From Strigamia acuminata (Eukaryota > Arthropoda > Chilopoda > Geophilomorpha > Linotaeniidae), in contig OX442322.1 of NCBI GenBank assembly GCA_949358305.1, positions 3,534,001 to 3,598,000 on the forward strand: DNA of 64,000 bases, given 5' to 3'. This document shows positions 10,305-21,969 of the stretch, piece by piece. The position numbers and the translations under genes are program-made. Below the pieces are notes generated by a model. The model searched no databases and was not told the DNA's origin. It saw nothing but the letters and a program-made list of their open reading frames with translations. Numbering within the stretch: the stretch's first letter is position 1; each line of letters starts with the position of its first letter.

Positions 10305-10464
10305 TGTGACGGTGACGACCACAACTTCCTAGCTCGGCTAGTACCCGGTATAAGTCGCATAAACAGTGAATAATAACGAGATAAATACGAGACAAACATG
10401 GCTATCAAAACAACTACATTTATTGTTACCAAACAATATGATCGCTACTAAAGTTATACATGAG
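10305..10464 (-). repeat. W2 3' LTR, left fragment
   Basis: 160 bp nearly identical to 33116-33275. It stops abruptly within ACATGAG, where copia 1 coding sequence begins with GAGCGTTCAG. The equivalent of 33276-34087 (about 812 bp) is missing. Confidence 0.85.
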
Positions 10465-13400
10465 CGTTCAGTTTAATTTACTATTCAATAGAGGAGCAAT
10501 ATCACGAATTGCTCAGCGGAACTGAAGACGCCAAAGCAGCTTGGGACACTTTAAAGGCGAATTTTGAACCAGTCTCTCGAGCACGGATCATTCGACTACT
10601 AGACGAATTCTTCAGTGTCAAATATGATCCGACAACTGAAACAATTGGAGTTTTCGCAGCGAAAATACGCAATGCGGCGAAGAAGCTCGCCGATGTCAAA
10701 CACAAATTAGAAGATTTGTACCAGGCTTTCCAACTCATACGATACTTACCACAAGAGTACCAATCGATCGTCCAAAGTATCTACAGATGGGAAGATATCA
10801 ACTTCACTTTAGAGAAGGTCGAAGCAGAATTGGTCGCCGAAGAAGGGCAACTGGCACAGCAGCGAAGAGATTCAGGCCAGGGGCCGATCACAGACGCCTT
10901 CAGCATGGGACCAAGCTCAACCAACTCTAAAAGTGGCGACAACTCGTCAAAATTCCAACAACAGGGAACCAACAACCAGAATAATAGGGGAAATCAAAGC
11001 GGACAGAAGGAAGGACGATCGAATTATTGAGGAAACGAAAACGCGAGGAATTTTAGAGGGAATCCAACCGGATCATCAGGACGGGGGCCGTGTTTTCGGT
11101 GCAACCAACCAGGACACTGGGCCAGAGATTGCACGGTGCAGCTCCCGCCAAACAACAACTTAAACACAAGCAGTGTGGAAGAATTGGACGCCAATATGAT
11201 GGATGTTGGCTTTCTGACCGAATTGGACAAGGAGGAAATGTTACAGTGCAGCGCAGCCAACAATTGTTGGATATACGACACCGGAGCCACTGGACATTTC
11301 TGTAAGGAAAAGGAACAATTCTTCAACTTTAAACAAACTACGGGTACAATCAGCCAAGCAGACAAAAAGACATTAATTCAAATACAAGGAGTTGGTGATG
11401 TCTGCGTGATGTGTGTTGTGGGAAAGGAAACGATTCCGATAACCTTAAAAAAGGTTTATTACGCGCCGGATTTGAGACGAAACCTGATGTCGGGGCCGTG
11501 CATCGATGAAGCAAGGTGCAAGGTTGCAATAGGCTCTGGAATTGTCAAAATTTACGATCCGCAGTGGCGAAGACAACTAATGCAAGCAGAGAAAAGGGAT
11601 AGACTTTATTATATCAAGACAAGTGACCAGAAACCCGATATTGAGAAATTGAAACAGAAGCAAAACAGGAAAGCAAATGTTGGCAAACAGCAAACACAAC
11701 CGTCAACTGCACCAACTAAAACTACATCCAATCCAGAAGAAGCAAGGCTTTGGCACGAGCGATTAGGACACATTCACTTCCCTAGTGTACAAGCGATGAG
11801 CAAAGGGGATGCGGTAATTGGATTGCCCACTTTGAATGTGCCAATAACTCAATGCGACGTGTGCGACCTGGCCAAGAAGAAATTAGTTTCTCACAAGTCC
11901 ATTCCAGGAATAAGATCAAAGCAACCTCTGGAACTTTTGCATATGAATGTATGCGGAGCTTTTTCAACGGAAACGCTTTCAGGAAACAAGTATTTCCTTA
12001 CCATTACCGATGACTATTCGCGTTATTCATCAGTCTATCTAATGAAGAGGAAAGATGAAGTGTTCGACTTGTTTTGTAAACATGCGAAACGCATAGAGCG
12101 ACTGCTTGGGAAGCAGATTCTCGCAATTAGGACAGATAACGGAATGAAATTCTGTACTAACAAATTTGGACAGTATTTGGAACAACAAGGGATTGCCCAC
12201 GAGCGGACCAACGCGTATACACCCGCCCAGAACGACGTTTCTGAGAGATTAAACCAGACTTTGGCAAATGGGATGCGAGCCCTCATTTATGATGCGCAGT
12301 TGGAACACCGATTTTGGGGTGAAGCAATCCTCACTTTCAATTATCTTAGGAATAGAATCGCCAAACTGAACTCGAACAAGACACCCATGGAATTGTATTA
12401 TGGTCGAAAACCATCACTTCGACATTTGAGAAAATTTGGGAGTTTGTGCTTCGTACAGAAAAGGATTCGAGATGGCAAGATAGATAATAAGGAACTACAT
12501 AGAATCATGCTGGGATATTCAAGAATCACAAAAGGCTACCGAATTTGGCTACCAGACTTTGTAAAAGTCATCGAGACGAGTGATGTCAAATTCGTGGAAA
12601 GCAGGCGCGGAGTTGAAGGCGTGCTGGGCCTACCGGAAAAATATATCACTTATATTGACAATTTAAACGACAACCTAGAAAATGAGGATCGTCAATATTA
12701 TTCCAACGAAGATATCAGGCCACCACTACCGCCACCACAACCAATCAAGAAGAAAGAGCCTCAACAACAAGAACAGCCTGAAGTGAAGCTCAAATTTAGA
12801 TTGCCAAATGCAAAATTGCAAACAAGATTTCCTGAAATCAAACCTAACATACCAGGAGCTGAAACAAGAGTAGAGTTGCAAGACAACTTACCACAACCCG
12901 GCGGAGGTATTTTGAATCCAGTTCCAACTATACCTGCTCTAGTTTGGAGAAAAACCGAAAAGACGAGACCTACTGGACACAAAGACTATGAATATACGAT
13001 CGTGGGATACGATAAACCGAAGTTACGCTCAATACCAGACGTCAAACATTATTGTGCCGATCACAACCTTTGCCTTCCAGAACATCTCTTTGAAGACAAA
13101 AGAAAGAAGAAGCCTTCTGAGTCAAATGTAACGACGGATGATTTCGATTTGGACATTGATGAACTAACTCTCAGTTTTGAAGCAAATCATCTCGAAGTTT
13201 ACATTCCTACTCGCTTTGAACAAATAGCCAATTTACCGGAGAAAAAGGAATGGGATCAAGCGATGCATGATGAAATAAATACGATGCATGAACGTGAAGT
13301 GTGGGAATTGGTTCCACCACCATCCGACACCAAGATAATAGGATGCAAGTGGATCTACACAGTCAAACAGAACGACAAACAGGAGATTACACAATACAAA

Positions 13401-14777
13401 GCAAGACTTGTAGCACAAGGCTTTTCGCAAGTCTATGGCGAGTCGTACGAAGAAACTTTTTCACCTGTGGTCGACTTCTCCATTGTACGCTTCATGTTTA
13501 CGCTACTGGTATGCATGCTGAAATGGTCCTACGTCCAGGCTGATGTTAAATGCGCGTATCTTTACGCAAAGCTGCATAAGACTATATATATGCGCCAACC
13601 AAAGGGTTTTGGCTGCCCAGGCAAGGAGAACTACGTTTGCAGACTTCTGTGCGCAATATATGGACTACATCAATTGGGACGAGAATGGGGAATAGAATTA
13701 GAAGAAACCCTTTTAAAGCTTGGACTGCAACATGTCAACTGGTGCAATTGCGTCTACAAGTACGGAAATACTGCGTATTTAATCGTGTACGTCGATGACA
13801 TTGTTGTATTTGGCAAGAAATATGAAGACGCAATACACGTACTTGACATGATCAAAACACAGTTTGATTTGGTCATCCTAGGACAGACCAGAAAATTACT
13901 AGGAGTTGAATTCTACCCCTACGGACAACAGATGGTTTTACATCAAAAATCGTATGTCAACAAAGTCTTACTAAAATTCGAGGACCATCTGAAATTAGTG
14001 AAGATAAGGTCGCAGCCGATGATAAAGTCAACCATCCTCACAAAGCAACAATGTCCGAGTACGATTGAAGATTTTAAAGTCATGGAACGAATACCATACA
14101 GGAAACTGCTTGGATGTTTAGCATTTATTAGTTCGAGGACAAGACCCGATATCACCTATGCTGTCAATATCTTGAGTCAATTCCAGTCCAATCCAGGATG
14201 GGACCATTGGATCGCATTGCTGGATTTGCTCAGCTATCTGAGAACGACCAAGAATTTTGGACTAATGTTATTTCTGAATGATCGAGTCGAAGTCGTTGCC
14301 TACAGTGACTCCGACTATGCAAATAACCGGGACGACAGAATTTCCGTTGGAGGAACTCTGGTAACACTGGGAAGTTCACCCATTTACTGGAGAACCTTCA
14401 AACAACGAAACGTCACATTATCGACAATGGAAGCGGAGTATGTAGCCCTTACTGAAACTGTTAAGGACTACATATGGATTGTGCGAGTTCTTTATGAAAT
14501 TGTTCCCGAGTTGGCAGATGAATTTCATCACCACGTTTTGTGTGATAATATCTCGACGGTCGACTTTACGAAATCGAATGTGGAAAATCGAAAGACTAAA
14601 CACATAGATGTCCGGTACCACTTTATTCGGGAGCTTGTAAGGAGAGATAACCTTTAAATCACACATGTAGGGACAAAAAGTAACTATGCGGATATCTTTA
14701 CGAAATTCGTTGACAAAAACGATCTTGTACATTTTTGTAACCGTTTCCTAGTTGATTTAAGTATTTTAAGTGCTTGA
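10464..14777 (+). pseudogene. gag-pol: copia 1 Gag-Pol, truncated, two nonsense codons
   Basis: The frame runs from a partial gag (AFSLIYYSIEEQYHELL) to the pol end, in one phase. TGA at 11028-11030 falls where copia 2 has an arginine codon. TAA at 14655-14657 falls where copia 3 has glutamine; the normal stop is 14775-14777. Visible domains: zinc knuckle CFRCNQPGHWARDC near 11095, protease YDTGATGHF near 11275, integrase LWHERLGH, CDVC, DNGMKF, reverse transcriptase YVDDIVVFGK near 13790, RNase H STMEAEYVAL near 14430. In integrase the first D of the copia 2 motif HMDVCG reads HMNVCG, and NGVSERL reads NDVSERL. So beyond the stops a catalytic integrase residue is changed. Confidence 0.92.
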
Positions 14778-14780
14778 CAA

Positions 14781-14794
14781 TACGGGGGACCGAT
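14781..14794 (+). other. copia 1 polypurine tract
   Basis: TACGGGGGACCGAT directly precedes the LTR start TGTTAG. The same GGGGG(A/C)CCGA core precedes the copia 2 and copia 3 3' LTRs. Confidence 0.75.
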
Positions 14795-15124
14795 TGTTAG
14801 AATAGTATATGTCATTACCAATCATTCTATATGTATTCTTATATCGTATTGTCAAAGCAATAACGCTTTCTATATTTATGTGACCATTTGTTTCTGTCTG
14901 CAATTAGCTGCGTCAATTGCGACAGCTTTGTTTACAAAGTGTTTGTATTCTCTGGCAGAAGGTGGCGTCGTATACCTGATGGCAAGTCACATGACTACCT
15001 TAATAAATTCACTCTATGTTTTGATTTCTCACCTGCAAACACCTGGCACATTATTTCACAACTAGTTTATTCCACACCACTGCATTTCTATGCATTCAGA
15101 AGTGATTTCAACACGAAATCAACA
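14795..15124 (+). repeat. copia 1 3' LTR (330 bp)
   Basis: Starts TGTTAGAATAG and ends AATCAACA. It shares an ordered block with the LTRs of copia 2, copia 3 and Z: AAGGTGGCG (14959), then GTATACC, then GTCACATGAC, then AATAAA, then CACTCTATGTT. The block probably holds the enhancer and the polyadenylation signal. Confidence 0.88.
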
Positions 15125-16043
15125 CTTACTTGCGGTAACGGAATACGTTCATACCGCAAATGGCCACTTGGTCCTGTCCGGAGGATACTGAATTGCACAG
15201 ACGGCGGGTTCTCCTCGGCGCAACCGTACATTGGAACATGTAAGCAACGTAACAATCCAATACGTCGACTTCAATTGCCGGTGGTTGCATGATTTGGTAG
15301 AATCATGCCGCGGTTCTTTGCGAATAAATGAACAAAGAACCAAAAGGTTTTTTACTTGAACAACGAATCATATTTCATTAGTAAAATACCAAAACCGAAA
15401 TAATCAAACAGAGCTGCCGAATGGCCGGTTGTTCGGGTTTATATAACCTGACTGGATTAAGGATTAATCCACGAATCCCTCCAATCCCGTATCACCGGAA
15501 GTGGATACGGAGGAACAATATGCTAATTCACACCACAACCGGAACTGGATACCCAGGATCGGAAATGGATCCACCAATCAGGTCGAAAGAACGATCGATT
15601 GATCGCTAAATGTCCTGTCTCGCAGAAAATGGAAGTTACATTGTATTTAACAATGTCAGACATTTAATATATATTAATATTAATGTTTAACACAATTTAT
15701 TCACTTGATTAAATATACGTTTATATTTAATCATGAGGTTTTCAAGTTCGTATTCGAATTTACCACTAATTGCGATCGCGCCATCTAGTGGCGATATGGA
15801 GCATTGACAAATGCGGGTTTTTAGCAGACGACTCTTCGTAATTTGGCAGTGATATATTTATATCATGTAGAAATGAGTGTTCATTCTTAATAAACGAACA
15901 TCTTTGTATTTGAAACATCCCAAATATCTTTATTTAGGAATTATACCAGATTTACACAAAATATCTTTGAAATACTATGATAATGGCGCAACAGCGCTTC
16001 TTCGGTAGAAAATAGGCATTTATACCCCTTGTAAACCGTCACA
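15125..16043 (-). repeat. W2 3' LTR, right fragment
   Basis: Matches 34088-35032 except for a 26-bp deletion near 15470 (equivalent of about 34435-34460) between short TCCA repeats, plus scattered substitutions. It contains a CTCF-like motif at 15776-15795 and ends ACCGTCACA at 16043. Confidence 0.88.
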
Positions 16044-16931
16044 CATCTCCCTTAATAACACAATTATATAAAATTTTATAGAATTTTTGTTATTCTCTTA
16101 ATTAGCATAAATGCTATTTTCGGACTTGATGTGTCTTGCGAGATATTGTGACTTCCAATTCTGAATTCGAGTTTTACGTAAACTAATTGAATTATCTAAG
16201 TTCTGATTTTCTGCCGAAATAACTTTTCTAATAGTACAAATTCAAGTTGAGAATTTATTTTCAAGTCTTCTTTTGAAGAAACCTTCGTCATTCATAAAAT
16301 CATCATTCGTATCATCACGAAATATTTATTTTTGTATCTAATCAAAATGTATCATTATAAATAATAGTTCTAGATGATAAGTTTTGACAATTAGAAATCA
16401 TAATTGTCCTCCTTAATTGTCATGACCGGAGTCACTTGGTATTCTTTGTACAATTGACTAATTTAATTAAACTAGTTGACTTTTAATAATGTAGCATTAC
16501 TTTTTGAGATTTGTTAATTTTAACTTTATATTTTGTTCTCCTTTTCTCTAGAAAAGAGGTCATGATTTATAGAAAAAGATTTTTCTGTTTACACTATAAT
16601 CGGGGAATCTTTGTATATCTTATCATGTTTAGTCAACATGATTCCTTGCAAAATATTGGGCTCGCTTAATGGCGAATTCCCGAGATCTCTCAGCCTGCCT
16701 TAATGATTTCTTTCGGTGCTTTTCCTTTGAACAGTTACATGTAGTGTACTCACTTGGCAGTGTAAATGACCGTGACGACCCAAACTTTCGCTTTAGGTCA
16801 TCTCTGGAAAACCATACATGAATAGGACCCTCATTGGAAAGCCATACGTGGAAAGGACCCATATTCGGAATTATGAAACTTCGCAACTTACGAGGGGCTT
16901 TAAGTTGGACACTAGGTCGTGGAACTGAGGA
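16044..16931 (-). other. W2 purine tract and 3' untranslated region
   Basis: On the minus strand the LTR is preceded by TTAAGGGAGATG, the polypurine tract. The rest is AT-rich and shows no supported ORF; an 85-codon frame at 16629-16886 has no counterpart in W1. Blocks are related to W1 599-1150. Confidence 0.6.
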
Positions 16932-18279
16932 CTAGAAACCTGGGTTTATAGTCAGCTTTCGAACATGTTGGTTTGTACCTGAAGTTTCTTCAAAACTAGC
17001 TGGGCTTGGTGACCGAAAATGCTTGTAAGAAGTTCTTAATTCCTCTCGTTGAGATGAATTATTCTGGATATTGCAGGGGTGCTTTCCAGGCGCAAATTGT
17101 TGTACTCCAGTCAGATTGACGACTGGGTCGGGGTTTATTTGTTGAGTACGGTATTGACTTTGAAATACAAATTGTTGCGCTTCGTCTATACTAGTAAATT
17201 CAGCTGAATTTAACTGGTATTGTTTACAATACTGTTCGAATTGATACCGAATCTCCCGTGGGTTAGTCAAACAACTTTCTTTTTTAGATTTAAAGTCTTT
17301 CTTAATATCGTGCTGGTAACACTTTTTCAAGGGAAAAGTTTGCTTGACCTTTTTCTGATTTGAAATGGGCGTTAGTCGATTGGAGTCGACTGGGAATCGT
17401 TTCTGTCGGTCTATGAAATGTTTCTAAACATTTCGATGATAACATAGAAGAATGTCTATGTCCGTGTACATTAATATAATTGGGTTGTTCCAAATCATAT
17501 GTCCGCAAACATGAGTTTGTGATCGGCGATCGGGTACGTTGTTGCAAGTTAAGTGACTGCAAACGTTTGTTTGGAGTATGTAAACTACTCTTCTCGTTCG
17601 CGGGATTGGAAAACGAAGTCGTAAATCCATCGCAAGAATTTGGCGACAGCAAATGTTTATTTGCAACCCGAATATCTTTCCTTTGTGCTGATATAGGTGG
17701 CCCAAAACTTTTGTTTACGGTTCCCCATTCTTTTGATAGCGGTAGGTTAATTGGCAGATTAAGACTAGCCACATATCGTTGTGCTTCAGCTAGATTAGCA
17801 TATCGAACTGAATTTAGCTGATCCCGATTGTAACAGAGTTTTAATTTGTTCTGAACAACCGACTGGTTAGTTAAGGAACTCTCTGGACGAGAATTATTAG
17901 GTTTATAATTCTCTTCCCCCTTATCTACCGAATTAGGTAGTTTAAACTTTTCCAAGTTGGATCCACTTCTGGATGTTTGAAACATAGTATGAGAATCTTG
18001 ATTCACTAAGTTTCGACTGGATATTTTTGGATTCCGTACTGGATCTCGATGCGAAGATTGAGATTGGGTACGATCTCGCCAGTTCCTAGCGGTTACATAG
18101 TTCGAGGCTTCGATTATATTTTTAAACTGGGTTTTATCTAGTCTATGACGATTACAATACAGAGTAAAATGATCGGGAATCATTTCCGTTTGATCGCCAA
18201 GTGGTATACAACTTAAATTTAAGTTTGTCTGTTCATTATTTCCTTTTGGATCGAACATATTAAATGGTTTTTGAGCCAT
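16932..18279 (-). pseudogene. W-family protein, long version, one frameshift
   Basis: Starts at MAQKPFNMFD (18279), the start shared with W1; an upstream in-frame ATG at 18300 is less likely. The main frame runs to 17302. The related sequence then continues in another frame to 16932, so there is a frameshift near 17300-17330. The protein is hydrophilic and rich in N, S, Q and R. Three modules of pattern YC-x4-L-(N/D)-x3-(F/Y)-x2-(I/L)-x-EA-x2-(Y/F)V occur: TLYCNRHRLDKTQFKNIIEA; LCYNRDQLNSVRYANLAEAQ (C and Y swapped); and QYCKQYQLNSAEFTSIDEAQ in the second frame. A different repeat ending near NKHLLSPNS, NKRLQSLN and YKHFRSPSP also recurs. No gag, protease or polymerase motif is present. Function is unknown; it may be a Gag replacement or packaging protein, which is speculation. 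Confidence 0.65.
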
Positions 18280-18300
18280 ACTAAATTCAAAATCTGACAA

Positions 18301-18987
18301 TTTTGATTCTTTATTTTATAAAGAACACGAAGATACTACAAGAAAATACTTCTAAATTTTTCTTTTAACAAAGTAAAATTAATACTTCGCGTTTGTTTAA
18401 CACGTGTTAGAATTGCAGGTTACACGGTACAAAATTCGAATCGTGACTTAAATCGGACGACGTGATCAAGATGGATACAGGAACACGTCTGCGGGTCTGG
18501 TCTGGAAGCGAATGATCAATGTCTGATCTGGTCCTCCTTTAATAGCAGGGGGCTGGGGATCCCTAGATCTCCTAGCTCCTGATTGGCAGATTTTACCGTC
18601 AACCAATGGTATAATGGACGTTACACCTGATTAGCAGTTCTCTACTAAGTCCGTTCTCTTCACCATTTCAGTTTTACCGATAAAATAAAATTCCTTCGAG
18701 AAATATTCGTAAACATGTCCAAATGTATTTTTTTATGAAAATAAGTAAATTCTACTTCAACTTCTTGAACTTTGGGTTTTTCACCAATCCAAATAATTAA
18801 ATCATTTTCTTCGAAAATATTCTTCTTTAATTATTCTGTTTTTGTGTGTAATACAGGTATCATTACTTGTACAACCACAGTTTTAATAAAGTTTTCTTAA
18901 ACTCTCAATTTTACTATCTTATCCTTATTCTCAATAGGAAAAAATAATTTGATCAAGTCTTTTAAACTTTCAGGGCTAAATTCTTTA
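18301..18987 (-). other. W2 interior left of gypsy 2, non-coding
   Basis: AT-rich W interior with one TAG(C/T)AG-loop-CTACTA/GTCCG module near 18630. It ends at CTTTA (18983-18987), the target duplication of gypsy 2. Confidence 0.6.
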
Positions 18988-19154
18988 TGTCGTGATTTGA
19001 TATGTATCCGCGTCACTAGATGGCGCTACGTATGGTGACACCTGGCGCCGGTGTTTACCTGCGTTGATTACAGTGAATAAAACATCAGTTTATATTAGTA
19101 CATCAATCAATGCTTACGTGTCCTTATTTCATGCATCGATCCAAGGATACGACA
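18988..19154 (+). repeat. gypsy 2 5' LTR
   Basis: Starts TGTCGTGATT and ends GGATACGACA. It contains CACTAGATGGCGCTACG at 19014-19030, a close CTCF-like match, and GAATAAAACATC, the likely polyadenylation signal. Confidence 0.93.
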
Positions 19155-19155
19155 T

Positions 19156-19168
19156 TGGCGACGAGGAT
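19156..19168 (+). other. gypsy 2 primer binding site, tRNA-Ser(GCU)-like
   Basis: TGGCGACGAGGAT one base after the LTR. It is complementary to the tRNA-Ser(GCU) 3' end ATCCTCGTCGCCA. Confidence 0.65.
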
Positions 19169-19285
19169 TAAAGCCAAGTGTGAATCCACTGGCATCAAAT
19201 GCGGCGCTTGACATCAAGCAACTCAGGTACTGTGAGTGTGTTTATAAAGTGGGCGTGACCGCGGCGAAAGTGATTTAGCACGAAA

Positions 19286-21613
19286 ATGGCCACAAATTTG
19301 AACTTGCCAACGGTGGGAAACTTTGACATTTCGACGGGGAATTTGGATTATCGCTGGAAAAAGTGGAGCAAGGCGTTTGAATATTATTTAGTTGCGGCAA
19401 GAGTCGGGGAAGCGCAGAAATTAGCCACGTTGCTACATCTCGCCGGGACTGACGTGCAGGACATTTACGACACGTTTGACGCCGCAAATAAAGTTACATA
19501 TGATTTGACCTTGGCAGCTTTGAGTGTTTACTTCAATCCGCGAAAAAACCTCAGGTTTGAAAGGCATGTGTTCAGACAACAGACACAGGAACCCGCCGAA
19601 TTGATGGACGCTTTTGTGACTCGATTAAAGACAATGGTTAAAAGCTGCAAGTTTGATCGTTGACCAAGTGTTAGAAAAAGGCCGCGATAAAGGTTTGCGG
19701 CGGCGCTTGTTGCGCGAGACAGACCTGACTTTGACTCAATTGTTGACGTTGGCCCGTTCGTCAGAGGCCAGCGAGCAGCACGCAACAGCGATGGAACGTA
19801 CGGCGACGGAAAACAGCAAGGAAAACCTCGTAAACCAACTCACGGGTGAGAAAAAACCATTTTTCAAAAATCGGGGCAAAAGTGGTTGTGGCACATTTCG
19901 AAAGTCCAACGCGAAACCACAGAATGTGGATGACCGACGTAATGATAAATTCCAGACGGTGAAAGAGTGCTTTCGTTGCGGACACCGAGACCATTTAGCC
20001 AACGATTGCACCGTGGCAAAGAACAAAGAGTGTGGTTTTTGCCATAAAATTGGCCATTTTGCGAAAGTGTGCAGATTAAAAAGCGCCGGAGGTCGTGCAC
20101 GTGGCAAGAAGCGTGTCCAGTACGTCGGCGTGAACAAATACGACTATGACAGCGAGTATTCGTGCTGCATAACGTCTCACGAACTGAATAATGGCGTGAC
20201 GGTGAAGATTGAACAACAAAACGTAAGAGTTTTGATTGATTCCGGTTCATCGATGAATACAGTGGGTCAAAAGACATGGACATTATTAAAAAGAAAGGGA
20301 ATCAAATTAACACCGACAAAGACAAGACTGTTTGCGTATGGAGTGAATGAGCCACTAGTAGTTAGCGGTGAATTTAATACGCAGGTGCAAGCGGCTGGAA
20401 AATCAGTAAACGCGAGATTTTTAGTCGTTCCGTCGGGAAAAATGCGTTTGTTGTCTCGAAAAACATCCAAAGAGCTGGGATTGTTGAGAATTGATGAGGA
20501 AACTGTTAATGAAATTAATAATGATGACATTTTATTTGATGAGTCCATAGGGAAGCTGCGAAAGGACCTTGCCAACCGGATTACAAAATTTCGTGACGTT
20601 TTTAAAGGAATCGGAAAATTGAAGGAGTTTGAACTGGGACTTTACATGGATTCGGACATCAGACCGGTGGCACAATCAGTCCGACGAATACCCTTCCATA
20701 TTCGTAAGCAGTTGGACATTGAAATTGACAATCTTTTACAGGCAGATATCATCGAGCCAGTCACCGGGGCGACGGAGTGGGTTTCACCCGTCGTGCCCGT
20801 GAAAAAGCCTGACGGCTCAATTAGATTGTGTCTCGACATGCGTGCCGTCAACGAGGCAGTGAAGAGGAACCGCCACCCGCTCCCCACGATGGAGGAGGTT
20901 CTGGATGAAATTGACGGTGCCGAGTTGATTTCAAAACTCGATTGTCGGCAGGGATATCTGCAAATTCCTCTCAAACAGATTTGCGACGTTACACCGTGTT
21001 CGTGACACACAGGGAACTTTTCCGCTACAAGAGACTTTTCTTCGGAATTGCGAGCGCACCGGAGGAATATCAATGGATAATTCAGAACATCTTGGCCGAG
21101 TGCGAGGGCACGAGGAATTCTCTTGACGACATCGTCGTGCACGGGAAAACAGTCGAGGAACACGATCAACGTCTGGAAAAAGTTCTCGAAACACTTTCTC
21201 GAAATGGATTGACTTTGAATCTTAAGAAGTGTTGTTTTGGCGTGTCGAAGGTCACGTTTCTTGGACATGTCATCTCGAAAAGTGGCATTTCCGTCGCGGA
21301 ATCGAAAGTTAAAGCGGTGCGAAATGCAGTTGCGCCAAAGAACGAGACGGAAATTCGAAGCTTTCTGGGCCTAATCAATTACTGTGCCCGGTATATTCCA
21401 AACTTCGCGACTGAGGCGGAGCCACTACGTTTAATGGCCAGGAAAGACGTCGTTTTCGAGTGGGGGAAACGTCAGAACGACGCATTTGAAAAATTAAAAA
21501 GACTTTTATGCAGCTCGGACGTTTTGGCATTTTTTCGCAAAAATGTTGAAACTGAATTAATTGTCGACGCGTCACGGGTCGGTCTTGGAGCCGTGCTGAT
21601 CCAACTTCAACCC
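19286..21613 (+). pseudogene. gag-pol: gypsy 2 Gag-protease-RT, 5' half
   Basis: Starts at ATG 19286 (MATNLNLPTVG). Gag runs to about 19655, where several codons appear lost compared with gypsy 1 and the frame shifts; the second frame continues IVDQVLEKGRDKGLRRRLLR. Two canonical CX2CX4HX4C knuckles lie near 19970-20075 (CFRCGHRDHLANDC, CGFCHKIGHFAKVC). The protease motif is LIDSGSS near 20235. RT begins near 20640. A second frameshift lies near 20965-20990, between GYLQIPL and QTDLRRYTVF. RT resumes with LDDIVVHGK near 21120, and RNase H starts VDASRVGLGAVL. The frame is cut at 21613 by copia 2, with the duplicated AACCC on both sides. Confidence 0.9.
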
Positions 21614-21951
21614 TGTTGTGGAACAGCTTTCTATCTGTGTAAGCTGTAGAATTGTGCAGTGGCTTGGAAAAACATGTGGTGAGGAGAAATAACTTGTGAT
21701 GTCAGCAGTTGAGAATCAGAACATAGAGTGAGTTTATTCTCTGCAGTCACATGACCCACAGGTATACAGCGCCACCTTGTGGATGAAATACAAAGTAATA
21801 AATGTCAACATGATACAAATAGTACTGCAGCCAGTCGTGCAGGTAAGTGCAAATAAGGATACATGATCGGTTAAGATTAACAATAGTAAACAACAGTGTC
21901 GCTTGATGAGACGACATAAATATGTATACAAGAGGTTTACAATATCCAACA
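21614..21951 (-). repeat. copia 2 3' LTR
   Basis: Minus-strand LTR beginning TGTTGGATATTG and ending CCACAACA. It holds the conserved copia LTR block: CACAAGGTGGCGCTG (CTCF-like), GTATACC, GTCATGTGAC, AATAAACTCACTCTATG. Confidence 0.93.
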
Positions 21952-21966
21952 ATCGGCCCCCTCGTA
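21952..21966 (-). other. copia 2 polypurine tract
   Basis: Read on minus: ACGAGGGGGCCGAT, directly upstream of the 3' LTR. Confidence 0.75.
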
Positions 21967-21969
21967 TTA

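Larger units (their letters stand above)
10464..15124 (+). mobile_element. copia 1: 5'-truncated Ty1/copia element
   Basis: Plus-strand copia copy related to copia 2 and copia 3. Its 5' LTR, leader and first gag codons are gone, together with about 812 bp of the host W2 LTR. The left junction shares GAG between the two parents. The right end is intact: purine tract, 330-bp 3' LTR ending CAACA at 15124, and then W2 LTR sequence resumes at CTTAC (15125). Confidence 0.9.

Noticed and set aside
14888-15292. 134-codon frame across the copia 1 LTR and W2 LTR
   Set aside because: It crosses the boundary between two different elements, so it cannot be an evolved gene.
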